From: Dactylonectria macrodidyma
Taxonomy: Eukaryota; Ascomycota; Sordariomycetes; Hypocreales; Nectriaceae
Length of the DNA stretch: 64,000 bases
Direction: 5' to 3'
NCBI GenBank assembly: GCA_020744425.1
Contig: JAGMUV010000038.1
Coordinates: 124,001-188,000 of the forward strand
This document shows, one piece after another, positions 47,616 to 59,379 of this stretch (position 1 is the first letter of the stretch; the number at the start of each line of letters is the position of its first letter). A program made the translations under genes and the position numbers. The notes below the pieces were generated by a model. It was not told where the DNA came from. It made no database searches and worked only from the letters and a program-made list of their open reading frames with translations.

Positions 47616-48760
47616 CAACATGACCTAAAATAGTAGCTCCATGACCACCATGTGATCGCCCACATCTACAACTTTACATCGGCGTTTTGCTAGAGAAGAA
47701 ATTTGGTCATTTGTGGGTATACCTCCCATGCAGGGCGTAGTCGAAGCCCGAATCTTCGTAGAATTACATTCCGTGCTGGCCCTCCGTGGTTGCCTCTCGT
47801 CTTCCCCATCTTCTGGAAACGCAGTACTGCTCTGTTACCTCCCATAAACTGGCCTGTAGAAATGTTTTCGCTTTTGAAAAGATCTGCGGTGCTCTCGAAC
47901 ATAGGAGAGACTGCCTGCATCATGTGGCTCATCGTATGGCCTTTGTCGGCCTTTCCCTTTATCTGTCCATTTTCGCTTCTTCTCAATTCGCTTTTTGAAG
48001 GCAGCTCTCAGACGGCCTGCATCGCCATATGCAAAAAAAATCGGCCAGAATTACATAAGCGTCACCTGCAAGAAGTTACCTTGTCGACCTCATAGCCGGA
48101 GTCTGGAACGATGTTCTGCCGTAATCAAGTCGGGATGTTTCGACGAGCTAGCTCTGGGACCAGCCCTAACTGGCGATGACGTCTAATTCTAAGCAGCTCA
48201 ATGTATGGTCCTGGGAATCTGAGAGGATTAGAAGACTAGCAGGAATACAACATCGGGATGGTCTCTGATCTAGGAGCTGTGTCAAGGTAGGAGAAATAAG
48301 AGTTTCAACTGATGACTCTGCCCCACATTGCCCAGAAGGGTCTTGCGAATCGAGGATAGGTTTCCGCCTCGGCTACAATCGTCCTCTTCCTCAATCTCGG
48401 ATAGTAACTGGAGAATTTGGGTGTTCAGAACGTTGTGTGACTCGGAGGAGTCAAACTCGGAGAAGTCAAACTCAGGAAGTTTAGTCAGCCTTATAGCCAG
48501 CTTTTAGCAGACGAAGCAAGTTAAATTCTCGGGGCCAGAACACAATAAATAGAAGTTGGTATTGACATGGCCGCCAATGGCACCGCATAGCTGAGGCAGC
48601 TAGAAGCTCTTAATCTACTCAGCGAGCCGCGTATGCCCGAATTTAGGCTGACAGACCCAGGGCTGAGGTTGCAGTGAACCTAACATACCTGTGCTAGTAC
48701 TAATTACCTGGCTTCGATGTCCAACCTTGCTCCAGCACTGTACGTGTCGTTTGATCAAAC
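47616..48760. other. Intergenic stretch between pogo element and monooxygenase gene
   Basis: No gene supported. A 98-codon minus-strand frame at 47690..47986 and overlapping plus-strand frames have no family resemblance. Around 48440-48475 there is a short repeat of a GGAGTCAAACTCGGAGAAGTC type. Confidence 0.4.
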
Positions 48761-50794
48761 CTACCTCCAAACATGGTGAATGACCCGCCACCCGTAGTCC
48801 AAAATAGTGGCGTAAAGGAGAGCTGCCAAGCTCAACGGGCCAAATATCATTATAGGGAGAAATGAAACAGCAAAATGGCCTACGATTTGTCAGCAATAAT
48901 ACACTTACGGTTATGTAGGTAAATTGCCTTACCAAAGAGCAGTGGTCGCCGCTGAATTGTATTCCAAAACTCTTCTGAAGCAAGCAAATCTTGCGCGCCG
49001 TCCCATTTCCAGGGACCTTGCAACCGGAATTTGGTATTGAAATGCGCACCAAATGCCCAAATAATAGGAAGACGCCAAGAGTTAAGAAGTTTGCTTTGTA
49101 ACACAAGTCGCACAATGCCCAAGACGCCGGGCGCTGAGTTCATGTCCAACGCAAGCTGATAGACATAGCTTTCGTGGTCGACGCCGTAGGTTACCCGCGC
49201 GTCAGGGGGACACAAAAGACGATAGTGTGCCTCATCTTCGCTTAGCAAAGGTCGAGGCACTTTTTGAGGCGCAAGGAGGTTAAGAATCCAGAGCTGAGCT
49301 TGCATCTCTGCCAAAGGAGGGATGGCACCCAGTGACGGTCTGACAAAGCCAATATAGCCCAGCGTTGGCTCCTCGTGATTCCAGATACCACGGACATTGG
49401 GTTTCAAATTCTCTTGGCTGGTCCGGCTGTTTTTGGAACTGAGAAAAGGAAAAGTCTGCTTGTAGCCAGTGCAGAGGACGATAATGTCCGGCTTTATGCT
49501 TTCGTTCCTCAACCGATCATACTCCGGGCGTCCATTATCGAGGAAATGGACGACTCCATCCGAGTCTATCTCCTTGGGCAATGGCGCCAAGTCCACCTGT
49601 TTGCCATTCGTATCAGGAATAGGTACCTGCACCAGAGCCCACCTTACAGCGTATAGCCATCGGCTGAAACCACGTAGGCTATGGCGATATGGCAAACTGA
49701 TGAAGGGGCAAACCTTCATAGACTTATTAAAGAATACTTAGGTTGGTAAACTGGCTGCATGATGAAGAAGAGAGTCCCAGATGCTGCTTACTTTTAGACG
49801 GATGATGTCGTTTGCGGCTAATTTCGCCGATCCACTGGTCCATGCCCGCAGTTGTGCCAGAGGATAACCAAAGAAGCACTTTGATATACCAAGAATAGTA
49901 GTCCCAAAGTATCATAGAATTTCGAAGAAGAGGATGCACGTAGGTGGTGTCGAACAGATTGGCTCGGCTGACGTCGATCGGTATCCCTGGCTCCGAAGGA
50001 TCCGGTTTCCTGCCAAGTATGGGGAGCAGTACGGGGCCGGGATTTCTCTTGGAATACCATGAGCAAAAGTTCTGACCGAACAGAAAACCACATACCTTGG
50101 GGGCGAAATGAAAACCATCCCTGTGCCAGAGTAAAACTCGTCTTGTGGTCGATGTGACAGCTAGATAAGCAATATCTGCACCAGTTTCACCACTACCAAC
50201 AATCATAACCGTCTGGTCAACTCCAAACTGCTCTCTAGTTTTGAATTCAGAAGAATGGATCACCCGATGCACGTTATTTATGCCTCTAATGTCAGGAATA
50301 TTTGGCTCCACATGCAAACCTGAGCATATTGCAACAGCATCACATTCCCACTCGAGTGTTGCTGGACCGTCGTTGACTCTGTACGTGATGATATGAGCCC
50401 CAGCATGTCGTCGGGCTATAGATAGCACTCGCGCTCGAAGCTTTATGTAGGGCCACAAGTCGAAGTGTGTGCAATAGTCACGAAGATATTCAACGTATCG
50501 CTTGGTACTCAAAAAGTCTTCGCCATCTGCATGTCTAAAGTCGGAGAAAGTAGTAAGCTGCTTTGATGAAACGAGCTGATGATCAATTCAGAGATGTGTT
50601 CTTTCCCTCTAGCAAAGGAGTGATCTTACCTCGGCATCCTCGTAGGACCGAAAGGCGAACGTGCCGCCAATTTCGGGCTGGTACTCAAAGAGCTGGGCAT
50701 CAACAGGTTCACAAGACAGGTGTAGGTGTGCCTTGATCAAGTATTTTAGGGTCACAAGGCCGGATGGGCCTCCCCCAATGACCGCGACCCTCAT
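48761..50794 (-). CDS. Flavin-containing monooxygenase (FMO-like)
   Basis: Minus-strand exons 50794..50630, 50575..49792, 49736..48933 and 48879..48761 (introns 54, 55 and 53 bp) give 623 aa. The FAD Rossmann motif is at the start (VAVIGGGPSG). The joins restore YEDAE/LVSSKQLTTFSDFR and HHPSK/IFFNKSMKVCPF. A second dinucleotide site (VMIVGSGETGADIAYLA) would bind NADPH, and VLCTGY is the usual ATGY-like linker motif. The final exon adds a hydrophobic segment (FLPIMIFGPLSLAALLYATIL), suggesting a C-terminal membrane anchor. The enzyme class oxygenates N-, S- or carbonyl-containing small molecules; the substrate here is unknown and no biosynthetic cluster surrounds it. A piggyBac-type element ends 180 bp upstream of the start codon and may affect the promoter. 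Splicing at 48763 could add a slightly longer tail. Confidence 0.85.
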
Positions 50795-50974
50795 GATGTT
50801 GGCTTCGAGACCTATTCGTCACAATTACGGCTGACCAGGCTTGCAGAGAAGTTGATAGAGGAACAGCGGCGACCCTAAGCACAATTGCTAGATTTATAGA
50901 GACCTTTAATATACGTAGAGTATATATCTTTAATTTTACTATCGTTGTTGATTGTACACACACAATTTAGTTCG

Positions 50975-53187
50975 CCCGGTGGCTTATCTCTTCGGCTGCT
51001 AAAAACCTCCACGAAGTCACGAGCCCCACATGACCCCTGCGATGACGAGATACAAGCGGGGTACCCAAAGTTCACCTTATGAAGCATTTGCCAGCAAAAC
51101 ACCATACAAATCATTTTGAAGAGAACAATGACTTCCCAATTCATGAAGAGGCGCAGGCACTCAATGCCTTCGACGACAAGAGCTGTATCAAGAAAAAGCA
51201 CAGCTATCCAGTGGGGCCCAATGAATCCACCCGGACGCCGGTTTTTCCGGCCGATACGACCCGCGGCCACAGCTTCGAGCCATTCCACATAGAAGCTCGC
51301 GACCTTCACATCAACCAACTGCCCCATACGCCGCTGCAGCTATTCCAGCTTTTCCTGCCTATTTGGCTCGTTGAGAAATGGATTCACTACAGCAATAGCT
51401 GGGTCGCTAGTTTGATCGCAAAGGGCGTAACTGACAGCTGGAATGACGAGCTGAAGCCAAAGTCAAGGGTTTGGAGCTGGGGGCAAGGGATCACTGTTGC
51501 AGATGTATACATATGGTTCGGCATGCTGATTTACGTAGGAATTCACAAGGAAAGAAGGTTCGAAAGCCACTGGAGTACCCCAAAGCTGGGGAAGCAAGGC
51601 GCTCTTCACTCTATCCTCAAGTTCATGCCCCTATCGAAGTTTCAGCTCATCCACCGCTATCTCCGTCCCTTTGACCACACCAAGATTGACGAGACCGCGC
51701 CTCTTCCAAAGGTCTTCCAAGCTGCTGAAGAGTGGTCTGACCTTATCCAGCAAGTGTCACTCCAGCTTTTTCAACCAGGCTCTTATCTCGCTGTAGATGA
51801 GTGCATGATCCGCTACACAGGCAAATCAGAAGAGACGGCTACGTTGAAGAATAAGCCCGTGAAGCTAGGGTTCAAGATATTGGTCGTCGCACAGAAGGGC
51901 TTTTTCCTTAGGTGGCTGTGGCACCTTAAGAACGCTAGGTACGGCGCTGTTGGCATTGAACCCGCGAAGACGAGGGCCTCGAGAGGGCGCGGCAAGAAGC
52001 AGGAGGAAGGCAGCGATGTAATCCCCCTGAACTCGACTCAGAGCGCCGTTGTTGCCCTATGTAATCTGCTGCCAAAGCAGACATATCACGTCGTCGTGGA
52101 TAACCTCTTCTCCTCAGCAGATCTCTTCCGCAGCCTTCGCACATACGGCCACGGTGCTACAGGCACAGCTCGCCCTGATTGTGGCATCCACAAGGAGCTC
52201 AAGGCAGATAAATAGAGGGATAAGGATAGCGGAAGATCAGGTTACGAATACAACGAGGTCAAGGTCATTACGACCGCTGACAATCAGGTAGGAAGCTACG
52301 ATAAGATTCTATGCAAATCTCTTACTAACTTGTCTTCTTCTTCTCTTTATAGGTCAACCAAATCGCGTGGAAGGACAACGCCCTCGTGCTATTCCTGACA
52401 ACCGTGTTCAAGGGCGATGAGCGTACCTCGCGGAAGAGGAAGAGGCCGTCAACAGACCATCCACGAGCACGGCCGGTACAGCGTTTTTTTGGTGAGGAAG
52501 CCGTGAAGGAAGTCAACATTCCTACCGTGGCTGCTTTCTATAACGATGAGATGAATCATGTTGATCGAGGCGATCAACTGAGGGCATATCTAGGCTATGA
52601 CCACCCCCTTCGCCGCGGCGATTGGCAGGCTCTTACGTGGACCTTCCTCTTTGAAGTTATCCTAGTTAACACCTATCTTCTGCAGCTACACGGCCAGCCG
52701 GATTGGGCAAAGTATATGGATCAACAAGAGTGGAGGGAGTGCATTTTTAACGCCTTGTTTAACTTCTATTCTGAACAAAGCGATTCTAGGAAGCATTACC
52801 GGACTGGGGTCGAGCTTGATACTCAAGACCGCCAAAAATGCAGTGAACACAGCGATCGGGGCATCAATCATGTCAACCGGGGGGTAAAATCGGATTGCCT
52901 AGCTTGTCAGGGCTTTCAACAGGGGCAGCCTAGGTCAAGGGGCCAGAAAAGAAGCCCCTTAGTGGAGGTAACAGGCAATACGAGGAAGAAGCGCGGCGGG
53001 CAGACTTGGTACGGATGTAAGTTGGGCAATGTTGCGATTTGTAACAACCAAAATTGCTGGGACTTCTATCACAGGCCAATTTACTAGGAAAAAGAAGTAC
53101 CTTTCATTTGGCTCATTTTAATTGGCTCGAGACCCCTGTCGTGACCACAGTGGAGGTTTTTAGCAGCCGAAGGGATAACCAATAGGG
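50975..53187. mobile_element. PiggyBac-like DNA transposon
   Basis: 2213 bp with terminal inverted repeats of about 38 bp: left 50975..51012, right 53150..53187. Both start CCC, then share GG-TTATC and CTTCGGCTGCTAAAAACCTC. The expected TTAA target duplication is not visible (TTCG on the left, CACT on the right), so the flanks have mutated or the target differs. It encloses a single transposase gene. Confidence 0.8.
51079..53087 (+). pseudogene. PiggyBac-like transposase (DDE_Tnp_1_7) with one nonsense codon
   Basis: Exons 51079..52287 and 52353..53087 (65-bp intron, GTAGGA donor, TATAG acceptor, phase 0) would give 647 aa but for an in-frame TAG at 52213..52215. Domain signs are LFLPIWLVEKWIHYSN, WSTPKLGKQGALHSILKF, catalytic D in AVDECMIRYTGKS, D in VVVDNLFSSADLF and D in HVDRGDQLRAYLGY. 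The C-terminus carries the Cys/His-rich finger usual in piggyBac proteins (CLACQGFQ, WYGCK, CNNQNCWDFYH). Apart from the stop, the frame is open throughout. CAG or CGA-type codons become stops by C-to-T changes, so RIP or simple decay could explain it. The copy is probably unable to make full-length transposase. Confidence 0.85.
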
Positions 53188-53353
53188 CACTAGTTGCTAT
53201 TGTACATATCCATTTCCCCAATTTTTGCCATGAGCTCGTAAAAGCCCTTACAGCGTCCAATTTCTGCTTTTGCCTCTTCGTTTTTCCGTTTCTCCGCAGA
53301 ATCTCGTGGGGTTTGTATTATTGGCAAGCGAACTTGAAGGCTATTCTTCAGTA

Positions 53354-53620
53354 GCAGCCGCGAAACGTGTCCGCCAATTGAATGTTGACTGTTCTTCCGC
53401 ACAAATCACTTCTGAGATTATGTAGCTTTTCACAGTGTGAGGGTTTCCTCGACACGGAGTACTACTGGGCGACATCAACATTTCCGCCCTTCCACTCCAA
53501 GCCGCCTGGTGCCTCTAAAGCCGTTTCCGGCTTCGCGGTATCAACCACAAAGCGCCACAGGGTAGCGGTCCGTGCGAATAATCATGTAACATTCAATTGG
53601 CGGACACATTTCGTGGCCGC
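53354..53620. mobile_element. MITE, Tc1/mariner type (copy 2)
   Basis: 267 bp flanked by TA. Left end GCAGCCGCGAAACGTGTCCG, and the reversed right end GCGGCCACGAAATGTGTCCG; both continue CCAATTGAATGTT. The termini match the 221-bp element at 38662. The interior has no coding capacity and looks unlike the interior of copy 1. Confidence 0.85.
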
Positions 53621-53622
53621 TA

Positions 53623-54616
53623 TGGTAACATTATTTTTTAAGTCGAAGGGTCAAAACAGCCGACAGCCGACCCGAGGTCATCGCGGACGCTATGCTCCCT
53701 TCGAGTTCATCCTCGAACTAATGATAGACTCTTGCTCTCGAACCTCCGTACAATGTCTTCTAGAAATATTGCGGACATTGCTTCGAGCCAGGAGCATTCT
53801 TTTTAGTGCGCTCAGGTATATTAATCAGGCATCCTCTAGCCATTTGGTTACGACAAAAATACAGAGGCACGACTCAGGCCCGCCGCTTCACCCAGACTCG
53901 GATCCTCTTTATCCAGACGCGGCAGTTGCTCTACTATTGTTGAAATGAGAAGATATTAAAAATGCTTGATTCATACTAAATGTGCAGTAGGGGAACCACT
54001 GTTTATGTACAGGCATGATCTCTTGTAGAATGTTTCTCCTTCTTCCACATGTTGCCACCGACTTGGTCGCCTCACACTTGTGATCTCCAACAAGAACACC
54101 TCGACTCTGGATGAGGAAGGCGTTCACGTACGAGTCCCTGACTCGCAACCTGCTCAGACCGTACGCGGCGAGCTAAAAACAACGGCTGGCCAGGCAGGCG
54201 CAAAACACCGCGCTGCATTGCATCATGTACATACGGCCGAAGTTGCCGACCTCTTACGCCCACTTCGAGGACGCGGGACTCGCGGGACTCGCGGGGCTCG
54301 CGGGGCCCACGTACGAGACTCAGTGGCACCGACTAGAGACATGCCAGTGATCGTACGAGATGCAAAGGGAAAGTGGATATAGCTTATAGCGCCGCGCTTG
54401 CCCTCTCCGCCGTCGTTGTTGTTGCTGTTGCTGCTGCTATAGGAAGCACTTTCGTCAGCGTTTCTGATTTGACTCGTACGAGGACCCAGGCGCTGGATGA
54501 AGGGGGGAGAGATACAGGTTCATGGTTACTAGGAATGCCAGGTCAGCTAGTATTCGTGATATAGTAGTTTCAGCTTGAAGGCCTCGTACGTACTGGTTGT
54601 GGTCGTCGTGGTTGTG

Positions 54617-54657
<41 letters not shown>

Positions 54658-56244
54658 GATGGTGGTCGTGATGATGACGATGATGTTGAAAAAGTCAAGG
54701 CAGCAGGTTTTCGAGCGGCAGCCTTTACATTTGGACTTCTCTTCATACGGCTGGCTGCCAGCTGGTAGCCGTACGCCCAATTGGCAATAGAAAGCAGTGA
54801 AACTATTCGAATCGAACCCTCGACTTACAAAAAGCATCACCGAAGAAGTATACAACGATCACTAACATCGTACAATAGTTAGACCACTGCACCATATTAC
54901 TGAGCATTATACACTTCGTCGGTGATAACATGAGCGCTGATAATTACGTATATAAGGGTTACTCAAGGCCAAGCTGGAGTTAACTATCACAATGGGCTCC
55001 TTATATCAATATGGTCGCGTGCACACCAAGTCACCTAATATTGAGAATTGCTTTTTCCGTACGATATCGCATTTCACACCGAGGTTTTGCATGTTTCAAT
55101 TTCTTCTTCATTTATTTTTACTCTCCGTACGCAAAATATCAACAACGTCTTAGATTGTTGTCATCTGCCCAAATGCAAATCAGCTCCATCAAAGCATACC
55201 AGCTAGTCTCCATCTAGCCTATTCTTCCCTTTCTGTGGTTCGCAACACTTTATCATGCTCGCTTATTGAAAGCTCTTCCCTCATCTGACATCATCAGAAG
55301 TAATGTTTTGGAAAGTACAGTGACGTTCATAATCGGCTTCCTCATTCTCTCCTTTCTCTAAAGAGTGGCGGATCAGCTCCCTCAATCCACACAACCTGGC
55401 TGCCTCCGCTCTAAAAACGTAGAAATTAACTATCAGGCACTGCAACTCTCAATTCTGCAAGTTCTACGGCGTTTTGGAACTTTTGCTGATGCTCTGTGGC
55501 CATCGACAGATCAAAGTGCGTAAGCACAAGAGGAAGCCGATATTGTACAGTAAGCTACGCTCAACAGCTCTAGGTCCGACATTTTGCGCAGCTAACTATA
55601 TACGATGTTTCTAGTGACATCTTACGATTGTTATATTTCACGTTGGCATCGTCCATCAGTCCGCCTTGAATTGAGTAGATAGAGATGTCCATTTATGGCG
55701 TACACCCCTGTAGAGCCTACCATGTGGTCGTTGAATCGAACATCGCGTCCTTGGGCCCGCAGACAGCCGAAAACACCTACTCTTGAAACATAGACTACCA
55801 TCCACTTTTAATTGAACTCGTCTGGTATCGGAAATTACTGTGCTGATGAGTGGCTTTTTTTTTTTTTTTTTTTTTCACAAGAGCGGTCGAAACCGAGCAC
55901 ACTGATGGACGGACTACTCGTTACCACCCAATACAGCCTGATATAGACTTTGACATGAGGCATCATTCGTGCGATATTGCTAGAAATAGAGCGGAAACTG
56001 GCTGTTTACCCGTGAGTTTGGCTAGGTTTTAGTGCTGGCGTCCGACCGGATCTGCGATTGCACGGCGATCAGAGGTTTGGCTAGGAAAACCAAATGTATT
56101 TTTCGAGTCCACAATAGTTATATAAACCGCACTTGGTCCATTAATTTGAGCCTCCCTCTCTAAGCAAACGCCTCTTCAACTAATCCATAGTAGACCTAAA
56201 GCAGGTCAGTTATCGGGTCAGGTCATAGAACGGGTGTTGAAAAT
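53623..56244. other. Gene-poor stretch with a microsatellite and SINE-like unit
   Basis: No protein-coding gene supported; open frames are short or simple-sequence. A run of about 18 T lies at 55857-55875. The SINE-like unit at 54595 is listed separately. Confidence 0.4.
54595..54900 (-). repeat. Possible tRNA-derived SINE with trinucleotide tail
   Basis: On the minus strand, TGCAGTGGTCTAA (54891..54879, A-box-like) is followed about 60 bases later by GGTTCGATTC (54818..54809, B-box). A 130-base unrelated body then leads to a (GAC)n-type tail, pure from about 54656 to 54617 and imperfect around it. The tRNA-like head does not fold well (poor T-stem pairing), so it is not a tRNA gene. A second copy is not present in the window, so the SINE call rests on layout alone. 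Confidence 0.35.
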
Positions 56245-56835
56245 ATGCGTCGCGTTTCTCCAAGGCTAAGTCGCAACACCGATGACATGAGTAGGGTCTC
56301 TCAAACACCCGGTAGGGATACAAAGTCCCAGTATACTAGAGCTAGCCCTGACCACGACGAAGCAGATGACGCATTCGAGGACGCGTACAGCGAGAACTCG
56401 TACAGCGAGGACGAGGACAGCGAAGAAATCGGGAGTTCATGCAGTGACGAAATCAAGGATTCATGCAGTGAAGAAACGGATGACTCTTACCGCGAATCAA
56501 CTGAGGACTCCAACAGCCTAGGTCCAGGTAGTGTCGTGGAGCATGCCGGAGTACCATCCTTGCGAACACCGCTAGGGTCATCGTACCAATCAAGTCCGAC
56601 GTCCTGTCGCGTCCAAAGATCCCGGCGTCGCAGAACGTCTCGCTGCATAATCAGATCAAGCTTCGAATCTGACACAGACTCTTCTCCCTGTCCTCGCCTA
56701 GGTGGTCTTGGCAGAAGGCTAGCCAGAGGTCAAGACCATTCGCTTTCGAATAGACTGGAGAATGCCATCTTGGCCCTTGATCAGTTGAGGAATTGCCTAC
56801 AGGGTGTCAAGATGGAATTTAATTCAGTAGGCTGA
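56245..56835 (+). CDS. Acidic, Ser-rich hypothetical protein
   Basis: A single open frame of 196 aa from an ATG in a fair context (AAAATATGCG). Residues 35-90 are strongly acidic and Ser-rich with near-repeats (SYSEDEDSEE, SCSDEIKDSCSEETDDS). A basic patch follows (RSRRRRTSR) and then a helical tail (LSNRLENAILALDQLRNCLQ). No domain is recognised. Composition suggests a disordered protein with a short C-terminal coiled coil, possibly nuclear. The frame shows no introns. Low complexity means it could be chance, though its length and ordered tail favour a gene. Confidence 0.45.
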   Translation: MRRVSPRLSRNTDDMSRVSQTPGRDTKSQYTRASPDHDEADDAFEDAYSENSYSEDEDSEEIGSSCSDEIKDSCSEETDDSYRESTEDSNSLGPGSVVEHAGVPSLRTPLGSSYQSSPTSCRVQRSRRRRTSRCIIRSSFESDTDSSPCPRLGGLGRRLARGQDHSLSNRLENAILALDQLRNCLQGVKMEFNSVG

Positions 56836-57126
56836 CGGATACTGGCCGCGACTATGTCAGGGCTAGATAGATAATAGAACTATCAGTTCAAATCTACTAT
56901 GGCTATGTCGCCAGACAGGAAGGTTAATTAATCTCGACTTAGCGTATGATATTTCTTGCCGAGGAGATGATGGAAACTTCAACACACGAAATTGTAAAGA
57001 CGTTGAATGTACTCGATACTTATTAGAGCTATTAATGAGTCTACCTTGCACTTTAAAAGAGCGACTCTCTCTAACTCAAGACCAGTAAGAGTCGAAGCAC
57101 CTCTAACCATTGCCCTATCTTGTGAT

Positions 57127-58509
57127 TTATAACCATATTCCAAATCCGGTAGCGCGAAGGATCATAAGGTATATCAAATTCCACCGCGTATCGTTGTCTG
57201 CCTTCACCATCAAGCCCACCATGTCCTTTTCGATTAGCCACAGCCCCAGCACTTGCAATACATCCGCGCAGATTCGACCAGTGGTGATTGCAAGGAATTG
57301 GTCTCTCCGTTGAGAAGATCTGCGGATGAAATGGACGGCGTTGTGAAGCTTGCCAACTGGGCCAAACTTCCTCCACTCTTTGAGAAGCCTCAGTTCAGTA
57401 TCGACATCAAGATTGTCCTTATTATAGGTAAAGTCGAAGATTTCTGACGAAGCTCCCTCGAGGAAGGCCTTGGCAGAGAGGTTGAGTACGTGGCCAAAGC
57501 AGCGGATTCGAACCTGCCTTTCAAGGTTGACTCTTTGGTACTCAGTTAACTGAGGCTTCAACGCTTTAAGAATGGCCCTGACTGCCGTATCGCAAGAATC
57601 TGCGTTATCAGCAGTAAAGATCCCGAGTTTCTTGATAATATCGAAGTCCCTAAACAACTGGACTCTGATCCGAGCCTGGTTCTCGCCTCCGTGGCTGCCT
57701 TCAACCAGTTCAAGGGACAATAGACGTATCTGGAGCTTCCCAGAAGTGTCAACAAAGTGGGCGATAATGGAAAGCAATGCAATATTGTGTGGAGAAGTCC
57801 AGAGGTCAAAGGTGATATGGATTTTGCTCCGAGCCACTTGGAACTCACGCTTTAGAAGTGTCTTTCGAGTTTCGTACTCCATAGTGATCCAATTCTTGAC
57901 TGTATCAGCGCTTTCGGGTAAGAGCTCATTGATGAAGTCCCTATTAAGTAGCAGAAGGAGTTCGCGGAAAAGAGGGTGTTCAATGCCGTAGAAGGGGATA
58001 TTTGCGTCGATAATCCAACCCATCAAGAGATTCTTGAATTCGTCGGCTGCCGTACGAACCACGAGGCGTTGGGAGGCCTTGTCGGAGCTCGACGTCTTCG
58101 CAAAGTCGATTATTGCTTGTCTCTTTGCAAGGGGCTCGTCCCCATCTTGGTCTTGAAGCTCCCCATCTGGAAATATACGGTGCTGTTTCTTGAGATGCCT
58201 GCCTGCTGACGTAGTTGCCTCCCCATCGAATAGCTTCGTTATTCCGATCGATTCGCAGTGCTTGCAAAGAAAGACGTCTTCGTGCGTGTCGTCGGGGTTC
58301 AATCGAACGAGACGGTTGACATGAGGCTGTATCCACGAATTGCGCTTCCTTTTCTTGTGTAGCCATGCCTCAAGAGTATAGGTATTAACCCTGCCGTCGC
58401 TTTTCAGCTTGATCTTGGGGAGTTCGTCCACATCCTTCGCGCCCCTGATATCGTCGGCTCGAATACTGGCAGTCTCATTGGTTTTAGACGCCCCACTTGA
58501 CGATTGGGG
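57127..58509 (-). pseudogene. hAT-family transposase, truncated at both ends
   Basis: Minus-strand frame of about 460 codons. A BED-type finger (CKHC...GRHLKKQH) precedes the hAT core: ITFDLWTSPHNIALLSIIAHF (first catalytic Asp region), FTADNADSCDTA (second Asp) and IRCFGHVLNLSAKAFL, then DNDTRWNLIY. The usual continuation with the catalytic Glu region and the hATC dimerisation domain is missing; the frame ends in a stop at 57127. At the 5' side there is no ATG before the finger; the frame opens after a TAG at 58512..58510. It is therefore a defective copy. The large uninterrupted frame suggests fairly recent truncation. Confidence 0.8.
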
Positions 58510-58549
58510 CTAATTGACCCTATATAGAGGAAAAACTAGATACCATATA

Positions 58550-58675
58550 TGACTTGCAAGTCTGGCAAGTCTGAGTGAGGAGGACTTGACTTGATTTGGG
58601 TTGTGAGCCCGAAGATTTGGTTTGCAAGACTTGATTTGGCTTGCCAACTTGACTTGCTAGACTTGACTTATTAGG
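58550..58675. repeat. Cluster of ACTTG/CAAGT motifs upstream of the hAT fragment
   Basis: About a dozen CTTG/CAAG pentamers, many as GACTTG or CAAGTC, occur in 125 bases, in both orientations. hAT transposons often carry subterminal arrays of short motifs that bind the transposase. This cluster sits where the 5' end of the truncated hAT element should lie. Confidence 0.55.
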
Positions 58676-58680
58676 AGCAC

Positions 58681-59379
58681 TGCAGAAAACGGGGTGAAGC
58701 AACACTGGTACATCATGTCGTGGGCAACCCAAGGATGAGTGGGAGGATTGACGGAAAGAGGCGAAGATTTGAGCTTCACGAACTCAGTGTCTTGGCTCGT
58801 GGATGATTGCCTGGTTTGATAGACTTGGGCTTGGAAAGTAACATTGGGGTTTCTTAGCAATCCTCAGTCGCCACCCGTTCAGAACCGTGGCTTGGGTTAA
58901 ACCCACCACTCGCAGACAACTCGAGTCTATGTTGCGCCGCGAAGTGTAGAAGATCATGTGACGAGCCGAGTTGTCTATCCGGTGGTGGTCTCCGGAGGGA
59001 ATGAGGGGTGGGATGTTGCGTGACCGGAAGGCAGGCATGAATGTACCCTTCGAGCTAGGTATGGACTAATAATACTCCAACTCCCAGAATGCAACTCAGC
59101 CCTATACCACTATGCCCTCATGCTCACTGCGCCCCATTATTTGTCAATAATGGTAGAGGTGTGAAGATGCACTTGAATGAATGAATGAAATTTATTCCGC
59201 CCGGGATTCGCCGAGGATATAATACTAAAGGAGGTCGAACCATCTCGACGTAACAAAGATAGTAATTTAAATACAGGCCGACCCCTACGACCCTCCAAAA
59301 GAAAGAGACAAATAAAAACATATAGAACAGAGGATTGACCGATAGGTCAATATACCGACTGACAGGTTAGTGTAGCGCC
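58681..59379. other. Intergenic stretch 3' of the NLR gene
   Basis: No gene supported. It includes the 3' flank of the NLR gene and a short GAATGAATGAAT-like repeat near 59175. Confidence 0.4.

Noticed and set aside
47690..47986. 98-codon minus-strand frame near the pogo element
   Set aside because: No domain, no supporting splice or start context, overlapped by equally long frames on the other strand.
54547..54855. Open frames encoding poly-Val or poly-Thr over the trinucleotide array
   Set aside because: Simple-sequence translation of a microsatellite; no gene signals.
57490..57506. Perfect tRNA B-box (GGTTCGAATCC) on the minus strand
   Set aside because: It lies within the conserved hAT coding segment IRCFGHVLNL and no A-box or tRNA fold surrounds it, so it is a coincidence of codon use.
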